Notes: generated by a model from the sequence alone, not told the origin. Positions 1 through 6,916 are shown, counted from the first letter of the stretch. The stretch: 13,614 bases of DNA from JACDQM01 sp044373315 (GCF_044373315.1 NZ_JBILQK010000088.1:1-13614), one strand, 5' to 3'. A program made the numbers and translations.

Positions 1-38
1 CCTGGTTCGACAAACTGGGCTTGCCCAGGCTCTCATAA
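1..38 (+). CDS. Group II intron reverse transcriptase/maturase, last codons only
   Basis: Reading from base 3, the frame gives WFDKLGLPRLS and stops with TAA at 36-38, 12 bases before domain V. A short Trp-Phe-rich end of this kind just ahead of domain V is what group II intron-encoded proteins commonly show, and the position of an intron ORF directly upstream of domain V fits the family. Eleven residues cannot prove identity on their own; the call rests on the intron RNA that follows. Confidence 0.45.
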   Translation, partial: WFDKLGLPRLS

Positions 39-126
39 CCTCAAGCGCTCGAACCGCCTGGTGCGGACCCGCATGCCCGGTGGTGTGGGAGGGGTGGAGT
101 CGATAATGGCTCACCCCTATCCCGAT
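1..126 (+). mobile_element. 3' end of a group II intron (domains V and VI), cut by the window edge
   Basis: The bases after the stop codon at 36-38 fold like the catalytic end of a bacterial group II intron. Domain V is about 51-86: ACCGCC (53-58) pairs with GGTGGT (79-84), and TGCG (62-65) pairs with CGCA (70-73) around a GACC loop (66-69), with unpaired C's on the 3' side. Domain VI is about 87-123: GGG (87-89) pairs with CCC (121-123) and GGGGTG (91-96) pairs with CACCCC (112-117). A119 is a candidate bulged branch-point adenosine, 7 bases before a final GAT (124-126), which fits the usual AY 3' end. The intron would lie on the plus strand, ending 29 bases from the stop codon of the oppositely transcribed 2TM gene. 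The folding was done by eye; the RNA class is not assigned and the 5' part is outside the window. Confidence 0.72.
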
Positions 127-149
127 GCTCGGCCGATCGATGAGTCGCA

Positions 150-163
150 GCGGCTTCAGCCGC
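150..163. other. Short hairpin across the 2TM gene stop codon
   Basis: GCGGCT (150-155) and AGCCGC (158-163) form a perfect 6-base inverted repeat with a 2-base centre, covering the stop codon of the minus-strand 2TM gene. No run of T follows it on either strand, so it does not meet the pattern of an intrinsic terminator, though it is the only obvious structure at the end of that operon. Confidence 0.3.
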
Positions 164-464
164 GGCGCTGCTGTCGCTCGCGCAGCTGCTGCAACTCCTT
201 GTCCATCATGCGCTCGCGCAGGCCCGAGCCCTGCAGCGCGATCAGGGTCACGATGCCGTGGATAGCCAGGCCCAGCCCCCAGCCCCAAAGCGGGAAGTGG
301 TGCCAGCGCTGGGAGCCGGTGAAACCGTTGATCAGGTACAGCCCAACGTTGACCAGCACGAACACAAGCAGATGGGTCAGGAAGCCCATCTTCATGTCAA
401 CGCGCCGCTTGGCTTCGCGCATCAGGCGCTGCTCTTCACTCACAGGGGTGTCTTCCATGGTCAT
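156..464 (-). CDS. Small 2TM-domain membrane protein
   Basis: A 102-residue protein of the 2TM-domain type (Pfam 2TM, PF13239). A charged N-terminal helix (about 9-26) leads into membrane segment 1 (about 27-48, with the family-like pattern of a His near its start and VNVGLYLIN at its end). A Trp-rich linker (54-62) follows, then segment 2 (about 61-79, GWGLGLAIHG), and an Arg/Gln-rich cytoplasmic tail (81-102). The start at 464 is chosen because AAGGAG lies 6 bases upstream (471-476). An earlier in-frame GTG at 530 would add an unlikely Cys/Arg-rich leader. The domain is known to occur fused to LytS-like histidine kinases, so a free copy downstream of a LytTR pair suggests a partner of that system. 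Its biochemical role is unknown; the signalling link is inferred from context. Confidence 0.85.
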   Translation of the reverse strand: MTMEDTPVSEEQRLMREAKRRVDMKMGFLTHLLVFVLVNVGLYLINGFTGSQRWHHFPLWGWGLGLAIHGIVTLIALQGSGLRERMMDKELQQLRERQQRRG

Positions 465-499
465 CTTGATCTCCTTGCTTGCGTCAGGGTTGGTCTCAT
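461..499 (-). CDS. Possible 12-residue leader ORF coupled to the 2TM gene
   Basis: An ATG at 499 opens a 12-codon frame (MRPTLTQARRSR) whose TGA (463-461) overlaps the ATG of the 2TM gene as ATGA. AGGAG lies 5 bases before its start (505-509). The ribosome binding site of the 2TM gene sits inside this mini-frame, so ribosomes translating it would pass over or re-initiate at the 2TM start. It could act as a leader peptide or coupling device. It could also be chance, since no comparative evidence is available here. Confidence 0.3.
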   Translation of the reverse strand: MRPTLTQARRSR

Positions 500-593
500 G
501 ATGTCTCCTGCAGCAAGCGCTTGCCAGCACGGCGCGACGAATGGACGTGGAGCGGCGCGGTCCGTCAGTGGCGCGTCGCGGATGGCGTGCGGC

Positions 594-1442
594 TCACAGC
601 CCCTTGAAGAGGTGCGCATGCAAGCGGCTGACGTTCAGGCGTTCCGTTCGCTGGCGCAGCTGCAGGCTGAGCCGGCCGGCTTCATCGCGCTGCGCCCGCT
701 CCACCGCGTCGATGCGCACCACCACGCTGCGATGCACCTGCCAGAAGACTTGCGGGTCCAGCTGGGGCAGCAGTTCGCGCAGCGAGGCGCGGATCAGGTA
801 TTCGCGGTCCGCGGTCAGCACCCGCACATATTTGTCGGCTGCCTCGAAGAACACGACGTCGCCGATCGGCACCATCTGGATGGCGCTGCCCACGCTGACC
901 TGCAGCACGCGCAATGAAGCCGCCGGCAGTGGTGTCTGCTGCCCCAGCGCCTGGGCCAAACCAGGCACTGCCAGCAGCTCTCTGAGCTGGGCCACCACGC
1001 CTTGCGTGCCCTGCGACAGCTCACTGGCAGTGGGCACGGCCGGAACCTTAGACAGCGCCAGCTGAAGCCGTTCACAAGTGCGTGCCAGCCGCTCGGTCTG
1101 CACGGGCTTGAGCACATAGTCCACCGCGGCACGTTCGAAGGCCTGCAGCGCGTATTCGTCATGGGCGGTGACGAACACCAGCAGCGGGAACGGAGCCGCC
1201 GGCTCGTCCGGCCAGTCCTCGGCCAGCGCCTGGGCCAGCTCCAGGCCGGTCATGCCCGGCATGCGGATGTCGAGGAAGCAGATGGTCGGCTGCAGGCGCA
1301 GCGCCGCCGCCAGCGCTTCGGGCCCGCTGGCGGCCATCGCAATGATCTCCAGCTCGGGCCACAGCGCGGCCAGTTGCTGGCGCAGATGCTCGGCCAGCAG
1401 CGGCTCGTCTTCGGCGATCAGGGCAGTAGGCTTTCGATTCAT
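594..1442 (-). CDS. LytTR-family two-component response regulator
   Basis: A 282-residue transcription regulator of the LytR/AlgR type. The N-terminal receiver domain (about 6-120) has the acidic pocket E11-D12-E13, the phospho-acceptor Asp58 in CFLDIRMPGM, Thr92 in FVTAHDEYALQAF and the conserved Lys112 in YVLKPV. A linker (about 125-172) leads to a C-terminal LytTR DNA-binding domain (about 174-282), recognisable from FFEAADKYVRVLT, the REYLIRASLRELLPQL helix and FWQVHRSVVVRIDAV. Its ATG overlaps the stop of the kinase gene by 4 bases, so the two are translationally coupled and almost surely a cognate pair. Asp58 phosphorylation would be expected to control binding of LytTR domains to DNA; the target genes are not visible, but the operon's own control region is a natural candidate. 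Confidence 0.96.
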   Translation of the reverse strand: MNRKPTALIAEDEPLLAEHLRQQLAALWPELEIIAMAASGPEALAAALRLQPTICFLDIRMPGMTGLELAQALAEDWPDEPAAPFPLLVFVTAHDEYALQAFERAAVDYVLKPVQTERLARTCERLQLALSKVPAVPTASELSQGTQGVVAQLRELLAVPGLAQALGQQTPLPAASLRVLQVSVGSAIQMVPIGDVVFFEAADKYVRVLTADREYLIRASLRELLPQLDPQVFWQVHRSVVVRIDAVERAQRDEAGRLSLQLRQRTERLNVSRLHAHLFKGL

Positions 1443-2551
1443 GTCGGTGTCAGAGGTTCTTGCTGCTGCAGCAGGGCCGCAGGGAGTCGGATGCGTGCCA
1501 GCGTACCGCCGGCACCGTCGCTGGCTGCAGTGATGCTGAAACTGGCGCCATCGTCATACTGGGTCTGAAGGCGGCTGCGAACCTGTTCCAGGCCGAAGCC
1601 TGTGCCACTCAGGCCTGGCGTGCTGGTGAGGCCTGCGCCGGTGTCACGTACCTCCAGGAGCAGGGTTGGGCCTTCGAGGCTCGCTGTCACGCGCAGCAGC
1701 CCGCCTTCCACATGCGGCTCCAGCCCATGCTTGATGGCGTTCTCCACCAGTGGCTGCAGCAGCAGCGGCGGCACCGGCAGCTCGGCCAGTTCGGCAGGCA
1801 GGCTCAGCTCGGTGCGCAGGCGCGCACCCATGCGCACCTGCATCAGGGCCAGGTAGTCGCCCAGGCGAGCGAACTCGTCGCGCAGAGGATGCGACTTGCT
1901 GCGCGAGGCCTGCAGCGTGGCGCGCAAAAAGGCGATCAGCCGGTCCAGCATGGCCTGGGCGCGAGCCGGGTCCATGCCGATCAGCACGCGCAGATTGGCC
2001 AGCGTGTTGAACAGCATGTGCGGCTCCAGCTGAGAGGCCAGCAGGCTCAGCTGCGCTTCGGCGGCCTGGCGCTGCAGGCTTTGCGCCCGCGCCTCGGCAT
2101 CGGCGACCCGGCTGCGCCCGACGTAGAAGAAGGTCAGCGCGAAACCCGGGATCAGCGAGATCATCATGATGGTCACGGCCCTTCGAAAGCTGCTGTCATG
2201 CAGGGCGGCCGACTTGTAGCCGGTCAGCAGGTTGCCGATCTCGTTGCCGATGCTGTAGCCCAGCCAGGTGCCGACCACAAGGCAAAGAATCATCAAGGGC
2301 CAGCCGGGCCAGTCATCGACGCATCGCTCTCCTTTGAGGGACAGCAGCCAGCTTGCCCCGTAGCGCAAACCCTGGATGCAGAGGGCGCAGCCCAGACTGA
2401 TGAAGAAGGTGTAGATCAGCGTCGGCGTCCAGGCCTGGCGGAACAGCAGCACAAGGCCGGCGCTGACCGCCAGCGTGATGCAGAGGACAAGGCCTAGCTG
2501 CTGGGCGAGGACGCGCAGCCACAGCGGCAGGGCGGAACGGGCGGTGTTCAT
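1439..2551 (-). CDS. LytS/YehU-type membrane sensor histidine kinase
   Basis: A 370-residue kinase with four predicted membrane segments (about 14-38, 45-66, 84-105, 124-145) and no large periplasmic domain. A short coiled linker (about 148-172) is rich in Ala/Gln/Arg. The His_kinase (PF06580) region starts near 169 and carries the phospho-acceptor His178 in QLEPHMLFNTLANL. The ATPase domain has the N box VENAIKHG (269-276), the DTGAG box (303-307) and a Gly-rich box GTGFGLEQVRSRL (317-329). The start at 2551 is chosen because it overlaps the upstream gene's stop as ATGA and begins right before the first membrane segment; the frame runs open further upstream only as a shadow of the neighbour. 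The stop overlaps the regulator's ATG by 4 bases. The signal sensed is unknown; with so little outside the membrane, it may be sensed within the membrane or through a partner. Confidence 0.95.
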   Translation of the reverse strand: MNTARSALPLWLRVLAQQLGLVLCITLAVSAGLVLLFRQAWTPTLIYTFFISLGCALCIQGLRYGASWLLSLKGERCVDDWPGWPLMILCLVVGTWLGYSIGNEIGNLLTGYKSAALHDSSFRRAVTIMMISLIPGFALTFFYVGRSRVADAEARAQSLQRQAAEAQLSLLASQLEPHMLFNTLANLRVLIGMDPARAQAMLDRLIAFLRATLQASRSKSHPLRDEFARLGDYLALMQVRMGARLRTELSLPAELAELPVPPLLLQPLVENAIKHGLEPHVEGGLLRVTASLEGPTLLLEVRDTGAGLTSTPGLSGTGFGLEQVRSRLQTQYDDGASFSITAASDGAGGTLARIRLPAALLQQQEPLTPT

Positions 2552-3066
2552 GCGCGTGATCGTGCCAGGATATTCAGTGCCCGGCCCACGAAGGCACCTC
2601 CCAGCAGACCGAACAGCAGGCTGAAGCCTGCGGCAACCGGCAGTCGTGCGGCCCAGTCCGGATGCAGGGCCAGGCTGGTGCCAAGTGCGAACTTGGCCGC
2701 GAACAGGCTCAGCATCAAGGCCAACGGGGCCCAGCTGCCGGGTACGCGAAACCTGGCCTGCGTGCGCAGGAAGCTCGTCTGGCCGGGCCAGCCCAGGCGA
2801 CGCACGGCCAGCGCGCCGAGCGCCAGACCGCCCGCCCAGGCCAGTGCCGCGGCCGCATTCAGGCCGAAGCTGGCGGCAATACCCCAGGCACCGAACGCCA
2901 GCCACACGGCGGGCAGGATCAGCAGCCGGGCCCGGCCGATGAGCTGCTCGCGGCTTTGCTGTGTGCCCAGCACGAGGATTAGGGCCAGGATGGCCCAGAC
3001 CCAGACGGGCACATGGGCAAGGATGTCGGACAGACTGGGCGCGGGGTGGGAAGCGGTGGTGTTCAT
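2548..3066 (-). CDS. Five-segment integral membrane protein at the head of the LytTR operon
   Basis: A 172-residue hydrophobic protein with likely membrane segments at about 19-35, 46-64, 70-88, 111-130 and 143-163. The N terminus has a short polar lead and then ILAHVPVWVWAILALILVLG followed by a QQSR turn. This resembles a family of small Burkholderiales membrane proteins that I recall as DUF6622, but I could not check that. The start at 3066 has AGGAG 7 bases upstream; a longer frame to 3189 lacks such support. Its stop overlaps the kinase start by 4 bases, so it is made in step with the kinase and is a reasonable candidate for a sensory or modulating partner. No enzymatic motif is visible. 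Confidence 0.85.
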   Translation of the reverse strand: MNTTASHPAPSLSDILAHVPVWVWAILALILVLGTQQSREQLIGRARLLILPAVWLAFGAWGIAASFGLNAAAALAWAGGLALGALAVRRLGWPGQTSFLRTQARFRVPGSWAPLALMLSLFAAKFALGTSLALHPDWAARLPVAAGFSLLFGLLGGAFVGRALNILARSRA

Positions 3067-3084
3067 GGCGGGCTCCTGCTTGGA

Positions 3085-3205
3085 TGGACCGCACTGTGGC
3101 CGCCGCGGCAACTGCCGGCCACTGTCTTGCGACAAAGTGCCGCGGCCGGGCGCCAGCGGTTGCAGCGGGGCGTGAGCGGCCCCGCCCAATCGTCAGTGCG
3201 GTCCA
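3085..3205. repeat. 12-base perfect inverted repeat, 97-base spacing
   Basis: TGGACCGCACTG at 3085-3096 is the exact reverse complement of CAGTGCGGTCCA at 3194-3205. The match stops exactly at 12 bases on both sides. Both arms lie in the non-coding space upstream of the LytTR operon, where they could be paired operator half-sites or the base of a long RNA stem. Confidence 0.6.
3165..3185. other. GC-rich hairpin downstream of the YjgR-like gene
   Basis: GCGGGGC (3165-3171) and GCCCCGC (3179-3185) are perfect inverted arms around a 7-base loop, about 80 bases past the stop codon of the minus-strand ATPase gene. There is no T tract on the minus-strand exit side, so it is a stable RNA structure of unknown role rather than a proven intrinsic terminator. 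Confidence 0.4.
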
Positions 3206-3262
3206 CGAGCCTCACCGCCGGGCGCGGGCTGTGGCAGCAAGGGCGAGGCCGTGGCTGCGGCG

Positions 3263-4801
3263 TCAGCGGCGCCGAGAGCCGCCGCCCAGCAGGCTGCCCA
3301 GCACGCCACGCACGATCTCCCGTCCAACCGATGATCCGATGGAGCGCAGCGCCGACTTGGCCGCCGTCTCGGCCAGGCCCTCGCGGCGTCCACCGCGCGG
3401 GCCGGTGGAACCGAACAGCACGTCCTTGAGTCCGTCCAGCATGGCATTGCCTTCAGCCGCCTGGCCGGCAGGCGCCTGGTCACCCGCGCCGCCCTGCGCC
3501 TTGCCGCCTGGTGCTGCCGCCGTGCCTGCCGTCCGGCCCTTGAGCTGTTCGTGGGCCGATTCGCGGTCCACCGTCTTCTCGTAGACGCCGGCCACTAGCG
3601 AGTTCTTGATCAGCGAGGCACGCTGCTCTGGCGTGATCGGGCCGATCTGGCTGCCGGGCGGCAGCACGAAGACACGCTCGGTGATGCTGGGGCGGCCCTT
3701 CTCATCAAGCAGGCTGACCAGGGCTTCGCCCACACCCAGCTCGGTGATTGCGGCGCCGATGTCCAGCCCCGGCTTGGGGCGCATGGTCTCGGCCGCTGAT
3801 TTGACCGCCTTCTGGTCACGCGGCGTGAAGGCGCGCAGCGCATGCTGCACGCGATTGCCCAGCTGGCCCAGCACGGTGTCGGGGATGTCCAGTGGGTTCT
3901 GGGTGACGAAATAGACGCCCACGCCCTTGGAGCGCACCAGGCGCACCACCAGCTCGATGCGTTCGACCAGCGCGGCCGGCGCATCCTTGAAGAGGAGGTG
4001 TGCCTCGTCGAAGAAGAACACCAGCTTCGGTTTCTCCAGGTCGCCGACCTCGGGCAGGGTCTCGAACAGCTCGGACAGCATCCAAAGCAGGAAGGTGGCG
4101 TACAGGCGCGGCGCGGCCATCAGCTTGTCGGCGGCCAGGATGTTGATTACGCCCAAGCCGGTTTCGGTCTGCATAAAGTCGGCGATATTGAGCATGGGCT
4201 CGCCGAAGAATCTGTCACCGCCCTGTGCCTCGATCTGCAGCAGGCCGCGCTGGATCGCGCCGACCGAGGCGGCAGAGACATTGCCGTACTCCGTGGTGAA
4301 CTGGCTGGCGTTGTCGCCCACATGCTGCAGCATCGTGCGCAGATCCTTCAGATCCAGCAGCAGCAGGCCGTTGTCGTCGGCGATCTTGAAGACCATCTGC
4401 AGCACGCCTTGCTGGGTCTCGTTGAGCGCCAGCATGCGCGCCAGCAGCAGCGGGCCCATGTCGGAGACGGTGGCGCGCACTGGGTGGCCCTGCTCGCCGA
4501 ACACATCCCACAGTGTGGTGGGACAGGCCAGCGGTGTCGGGGCCTCGATGCCGCGTTCCTTCAGCACCGCCAGCAGCTTCTCGCTGGGTTTGCCCGTCTG
4601 CGAGATGCCGGTGAGATCACCCTTCACATCGGCCATGAAGACCGGCACACCGAGCTTGGAGAAGTTCTCGGCCAGGGTCTGCAGACTGATGGTCTTGCCG
4701 GTGCCGGTGGCGCCGGTGATCAGGCCATGGCGGTTGGCCAATGCGGGCAGCAGCAGGCACTCGGTGGCGCCGTGGCGGGCCAGCAGGATGGGATCAGCCA
4801 T
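3263..4801 (-). CDS. HerA-like P-loop ATPase, YjgR/DUF853 family
   Basis: A 512-residue cytoplasmic ATP-binding protein, close in length to E. coli YjgR (about 500). The N terminus follows the family pattern, with LLARHGATECLLLPALANRHG leading into Walker A GATGTGKT (30-37) and the following MADVKGDLTGIS (56-67). Walker B is VFFFDEAH (261-268), and a sensor-like FVTQNPLDIPD follows (298-308). A low-complexity Ala/Gly/Gln stretch (about 424-452) leads to a Gly/Arg-rich C terminus (about 464-512), as is usual in this family. GGAG lies 8 bases before the ATG. Relatives of HerA are DNA-translocating ATPases, but the role of YjgR proteins is not established, and no nuclease partner (NurA) lies beside it. 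It stands alone, divergent from yebC. Motif placement makes the family call firm; the function is open. Confidence 0.93.
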   Translation of the reverse strand: MADPILLARHGATECLLLPALANRHGLITGATGTGKTISLQTLAENFSKLGVPVFMADVKGDLTGISQTGKPSEKLLAVLKERGIEAPTPLACPTTLWDVFGEQGHPVRATVSDMGPLLLARMLALNETQQGVLQMVFKIADDNGLLLLDLKDLRTMLQHVGDNASQFTTEYGNVSAASVGAIQRGLLQIEAQGGDRFFGEPMLNIADFMQTETGLGVINILAADKLMAAPRLYATFLLWMLSELFETLPEVGDLEKPKLVFFFDEAHLLFKDAPAALVERIELVVRLVRSKGVGVYFVTQNPLDIPDTVLGQLGNRVQHALRAFTPRDQKAVKSAAETMRPKPGLDIGAAITELGVGEALVSLLDEKGRPSITERVFVLPPGSQIGPITPEQRASLIKNSLVAGVYEKTVDRESAHEQLKGRTAGTAAAPGGKAQGGAGDQAPAGQAAEGNAMLDGLKDVLFGSTGPRGGRREGLAETAAKSALRSIGSSVGREIVRGVLGSLLGGGSRRR

Positions 4802-4913
4802 TCGGGGTCTCCGGGGGCGTTGGGTGTCGACAGGTAAAATCGCAGTCTATCCAACAAATATGGAGCCGCCGGCCGCTTGTGCAGCCGGGCGCGCTCGCCA
4901 GGAGCAGCAGGTA
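4802..4913. promoter_or_regulatory. Divergent promoter region between the YjgR-like gene and yebC
   Basis: This 112-base gap must drive transcription both ways. On the plus strand TAAAAT at 4835-4840 is a good -10 candidate for the yebC operon, about 70 bases before its start codon. A matching -35 at 17 bases is not evident; TTGGGT at 4820-4825 is too close. AGGAG at 4900-4904 is the yebC ribosome binding site. I could not pick a clear minus-strand promoter. Confidence 0.4.
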
Positions 4914-5639
4914 ATGGCAGGGCATTCCAAATGGGCCAATATTCAGCACCGCAAGGGTCGTCAGGACGAGAAGCGCGGCAAGATCTGGACCCGACTGACA
5001 CGTGAAATCATCGTGGCCGCCCGCACCGGCGGCGGTGATATCGCGATGAATCCGCGCCTGCGGCTGGCGATCGACAAGGCCAAGGCCGCCAATATGCCGG
5101 CCGACAACATCAAGCGCAATGTCGACAAGGCCACCGGCAACCTCGATGGCGTGACCTACGAGGAAATCCGCTACGAGGGCTATGGCATCGGTGGTGCAGC
5201 CGTCATCGTCGACTGCATGACCGACAACCGTGTGCGCACCGTGGCCGAAGTTCGCCACGCCTTCAGCAAGTACGGCGGCAATTTGGGCACCGAAGGCTCG
5301 GTGGCCTTCCAGTTCAAGCATTGCGGTCAGCTGGTCTTCGCACCCGGTACCTCGGAAGACAAGGTGATGGAAGTGGCGCTTGAGGCCGGCGCAGAGGATG
5401 TGCTGACCGACGATGAAGGCGCGATCGAAGTGCTGACCGCGCCGAGTGACTTCGAGGCCGTCAAGAACGCGCTGGAAGCCGCCGGCCTGAAGCCTGAGAT
5501 TGCCGAGGTGACGATGCGGGCCGAAAACAGCATCGAGCTGATTGGTGATGATGCGGCGCGCATGCAGAAGCTGCTGGACGTGATCGAGGACCTGGACGAT
5601 GTCCAGGAGGTGTTCCACAACGCGAGCATCGACGCATGA
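4914..5639 (+). CDS. yebC: YebC/PmpR family translation or regulatory factor
   Basis: A 241-residue protein of normal length for the family. It opens with the hallmark MAGHSKWANIQHRKGRQDEKRGK and has the conserved block GYGIGGAAVIVDCMTDNR followed by RTVAEVRHAFSKYGGNLG (about 91-127), then GSVAFQF. Family members were long described as DNA-binding regulators; more recent work assigns YebC proteins a role in relieving ribosome stalling at proline-rich stretches. The ATG at 4914 is chosen because it begins the family signature and has AGGAG 9 bases upstream; the open frame to the left is a shadow of the ATPase gene. Its stop overlaps the purD ATG by 4 bases, so it heads the chain of coupled genes. 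Confidence 0.96.
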   Translation: MAGHSKWANIQHRKGRQDEKRGKIWTRLTREIIVAARTGGGDIAMNPRLRLAIDKAKAANMPADNIKRNVDKATGNLDGVTYEEIRYEGYGIGGAAVIVDCMTDNRVRTVAEVRHAFSKYGGNLGTEGSVAFQFKHCGQLVFAPGTSEDKVMEVALEAGAEDVLTDDEGAIEVLTAPSDFEAVKNALEAAGLKPEIAEVTMRAENSIELIGDDAARMQKLLDVIEDLDDVQEVFHNASIDA

Positions 5640-6916
5640 AAGTTCTCGTTTTGGGCAATGGCGGCCGCGAACACGCACTGGCTTGGAAGCTTGCACAGGG
5701 CGAGCGCGTCACCCAGGTGTTTGTGGCGCCGGGCAATGGCGGAACGGCACGTGATCCGCTGCTGAAGAATGTGTCGCTGACCGACGTCAAGGCGCTGGCC
5801 GACTTTGCGGAAGAACAGAAGATCAATCTGACCGTTGTCGGCCCCGAGGCCTTTCTCGCCGCCGGCGTTGTGGACGAGTTCCGCGCTCGCGGCCTGCGCA
5901 TCTTCGGCCCCACCAAGGCAGCGGCGCAGCTGGAGTCCAGCAAGGCGTTTGCCAAGGACTTCATGAAGCGCCACGGCATTCCGACGGCCGCCTACGAGAC
6001 CTTCAGCGACGCTGCTGCCGCGCATGCCTATGTGGATGCGCAGGGCGCTCCCATCGTCATCAAGGCTGATGGCTTGGCTGCTGGCAAGGGCGTGGTCGTG
6101 GCGATGACGCTGGAGCAGGCGCATGAGGCGATCGACTGGATCCTGGCCGACAACAAGCTCGGTGTCGTGCATAACGAGGGCGGTGCGCGCGTCGTGATCG
6201 AGCAGTTCCTCGAAGGCGAGGAAGCCAGCTTCATCGTGCTGTGCGACGGAAAGAACGTTGTCTCGCTGGCCACCAGTCAGGACCACAAGCGTTTGCTGGA
6301 CGGTGATGAGGGGCCGAATACAGGCGGCATGGGCGCCTATTCGCCGGCGCCGGTGGTGACGCCGAATGTGCATGCTAAGGCGATGCACGAGATCATCATG
6401 CCGACGGTGCAGGGCATGGCTCGCGACGGCGTGCCGTTCACGGGCTTTCTTTATGCCGGCCTGATGATCGACGCCAGCGGCCAGCCGCGCACGGTGGAGT
6501 TCAACACCCGCATGGGCGACCCTGAGACTCAGCCGATCATGATGCGCCTGAAGAGTGATCTCTTCGAGGTCCTGATGCATGCGACCGATGGCAGCTTGGA
6601 TCAGGTCGAGCTGCAGTGGGACCGCCGTGTCGCGCTGGGTGTGGTGATGGCTGCGGGTGGCTATCCGCTCACTCCGCGCAAGGGCGACGCCATCACCGGC
6701 CTGCCGGCTGAGAGTGACGAGGCCATGGTCTTCCATGCCGGCACCATCGAGAAGGATGGCCAGCTGCTGACCGCCGGTGGCCGTGTGCTGTGCGTGACAG
6801 CGCTGGGCGAGTCAGTGCGCAAGGCGCAGCAACTGGCCTATGACACGCTTGTGCCCATTCAGTTCGAAGGCAAGCAGTACCGCCGGGATATCGGCCACCG
6901 GGCCGTCAAGCGTTGA
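5636..6916 (+). CDS. purD: Phosphoribosylamine-glycine ligase (GAR synthetase)
   Basis: A 426-residue cytoplasmic enzyme that joins glycine to phosphoribosylamine with ATP, the second step of purine synthesis. The N domain begins MKVLVLGNGGREHALAWKL (1-19) with the typical VGPEAFLAAGVVDEF (68-82). The ATP-grasp region shows IKADGLAAGKGVVVA (142-156), the substrate and ATP loop DHKRLLDGDEGPNTGGMGAY (216-235), and the metal-binding VEFNTRMGDPETQ (287-299). The C-terminal domain ends normally, so the gene is intact. It starts inside the yebC stop codon (ATGA), and its own TGA overlaps the TTG of the next gene. Pairing of purD with yebC is common in Burkholderiales. Confidence 0.98.
   Translation: MKVLVLGNGGREHALAWKLAQGERVTQVFVAPGNGGTARDPLLKNVSLTDVKALADFAEEQKINLTVVGPEAFLAAGVVDEFRARGLRIFGPTKAAAQLESSKAFAKDFMKRHGIPTAAYETFSDAAAAHAYVDAQGAPIVIKADGLAAGKGVVVAMTLEQAHEAIDWILADNKLGVVHNEGGARVVIEQFLEGEEASFIVLCDGKNVVSLATSQDHKRLLDGDEGPNTGGMGAYSPAPVVTPNVHAKAMHEIIMPTVQGMARDGVPFTGFLYAGLMIDASGQPRTVEFNTRMGDPETQPIMMRLKSDLFEVLMHATDGSLDQVELQWDRRVALGVVMAAGGYPLTPRKGDAITGLPAESDEAMVFHAGTIEKDGQLLTAGGRVLCVTALGESVRKAQQLAYDTLVPIQFEGKQYRRDIGHRAVKR

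Larger units (their letters stand above)
3067..3262 (-). promoter_or_regulatory. Intergenic region containing the LytTR operon control region
   Basis: These 196 bases separate the end of the YjgR-like gene from the start of the LytTR operon, both on the minus strand, so a promoter for the operon should lie here unless it is read through from the ATPase gene. I see no convincing -35/-10 pair. The region does hold a perfect 12-base inverted repeat with arms at 3085-3096 and 3194-3205, a GC hairpin at 3165-3185, and the ribosome binding site AGGAG at 3074-3078. Confidence 0.5.

Noticed and set aside
1..163. A class C group II intron placed at a transcription terminator
   Set aside because: The nearby hairpin (150-163) lies on the 3' side of the intron and lacks a T tract, whereas class C introns insert just after terminators; the domain V shape also does not demand that class.
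258..917. Plus-strand frames across the 2TM and regulator genes
   Set aside because: They overlap well-supported minus-strand genes and have no domain or ribosome binding site support.
5327..6736. A 469-codon minus-strand frame opposite yebC and purD
   Set aside because: Low-complexity His/Arg/Gln composition and complete overlap with two clear genes mark it as a shadow of the codon bias.
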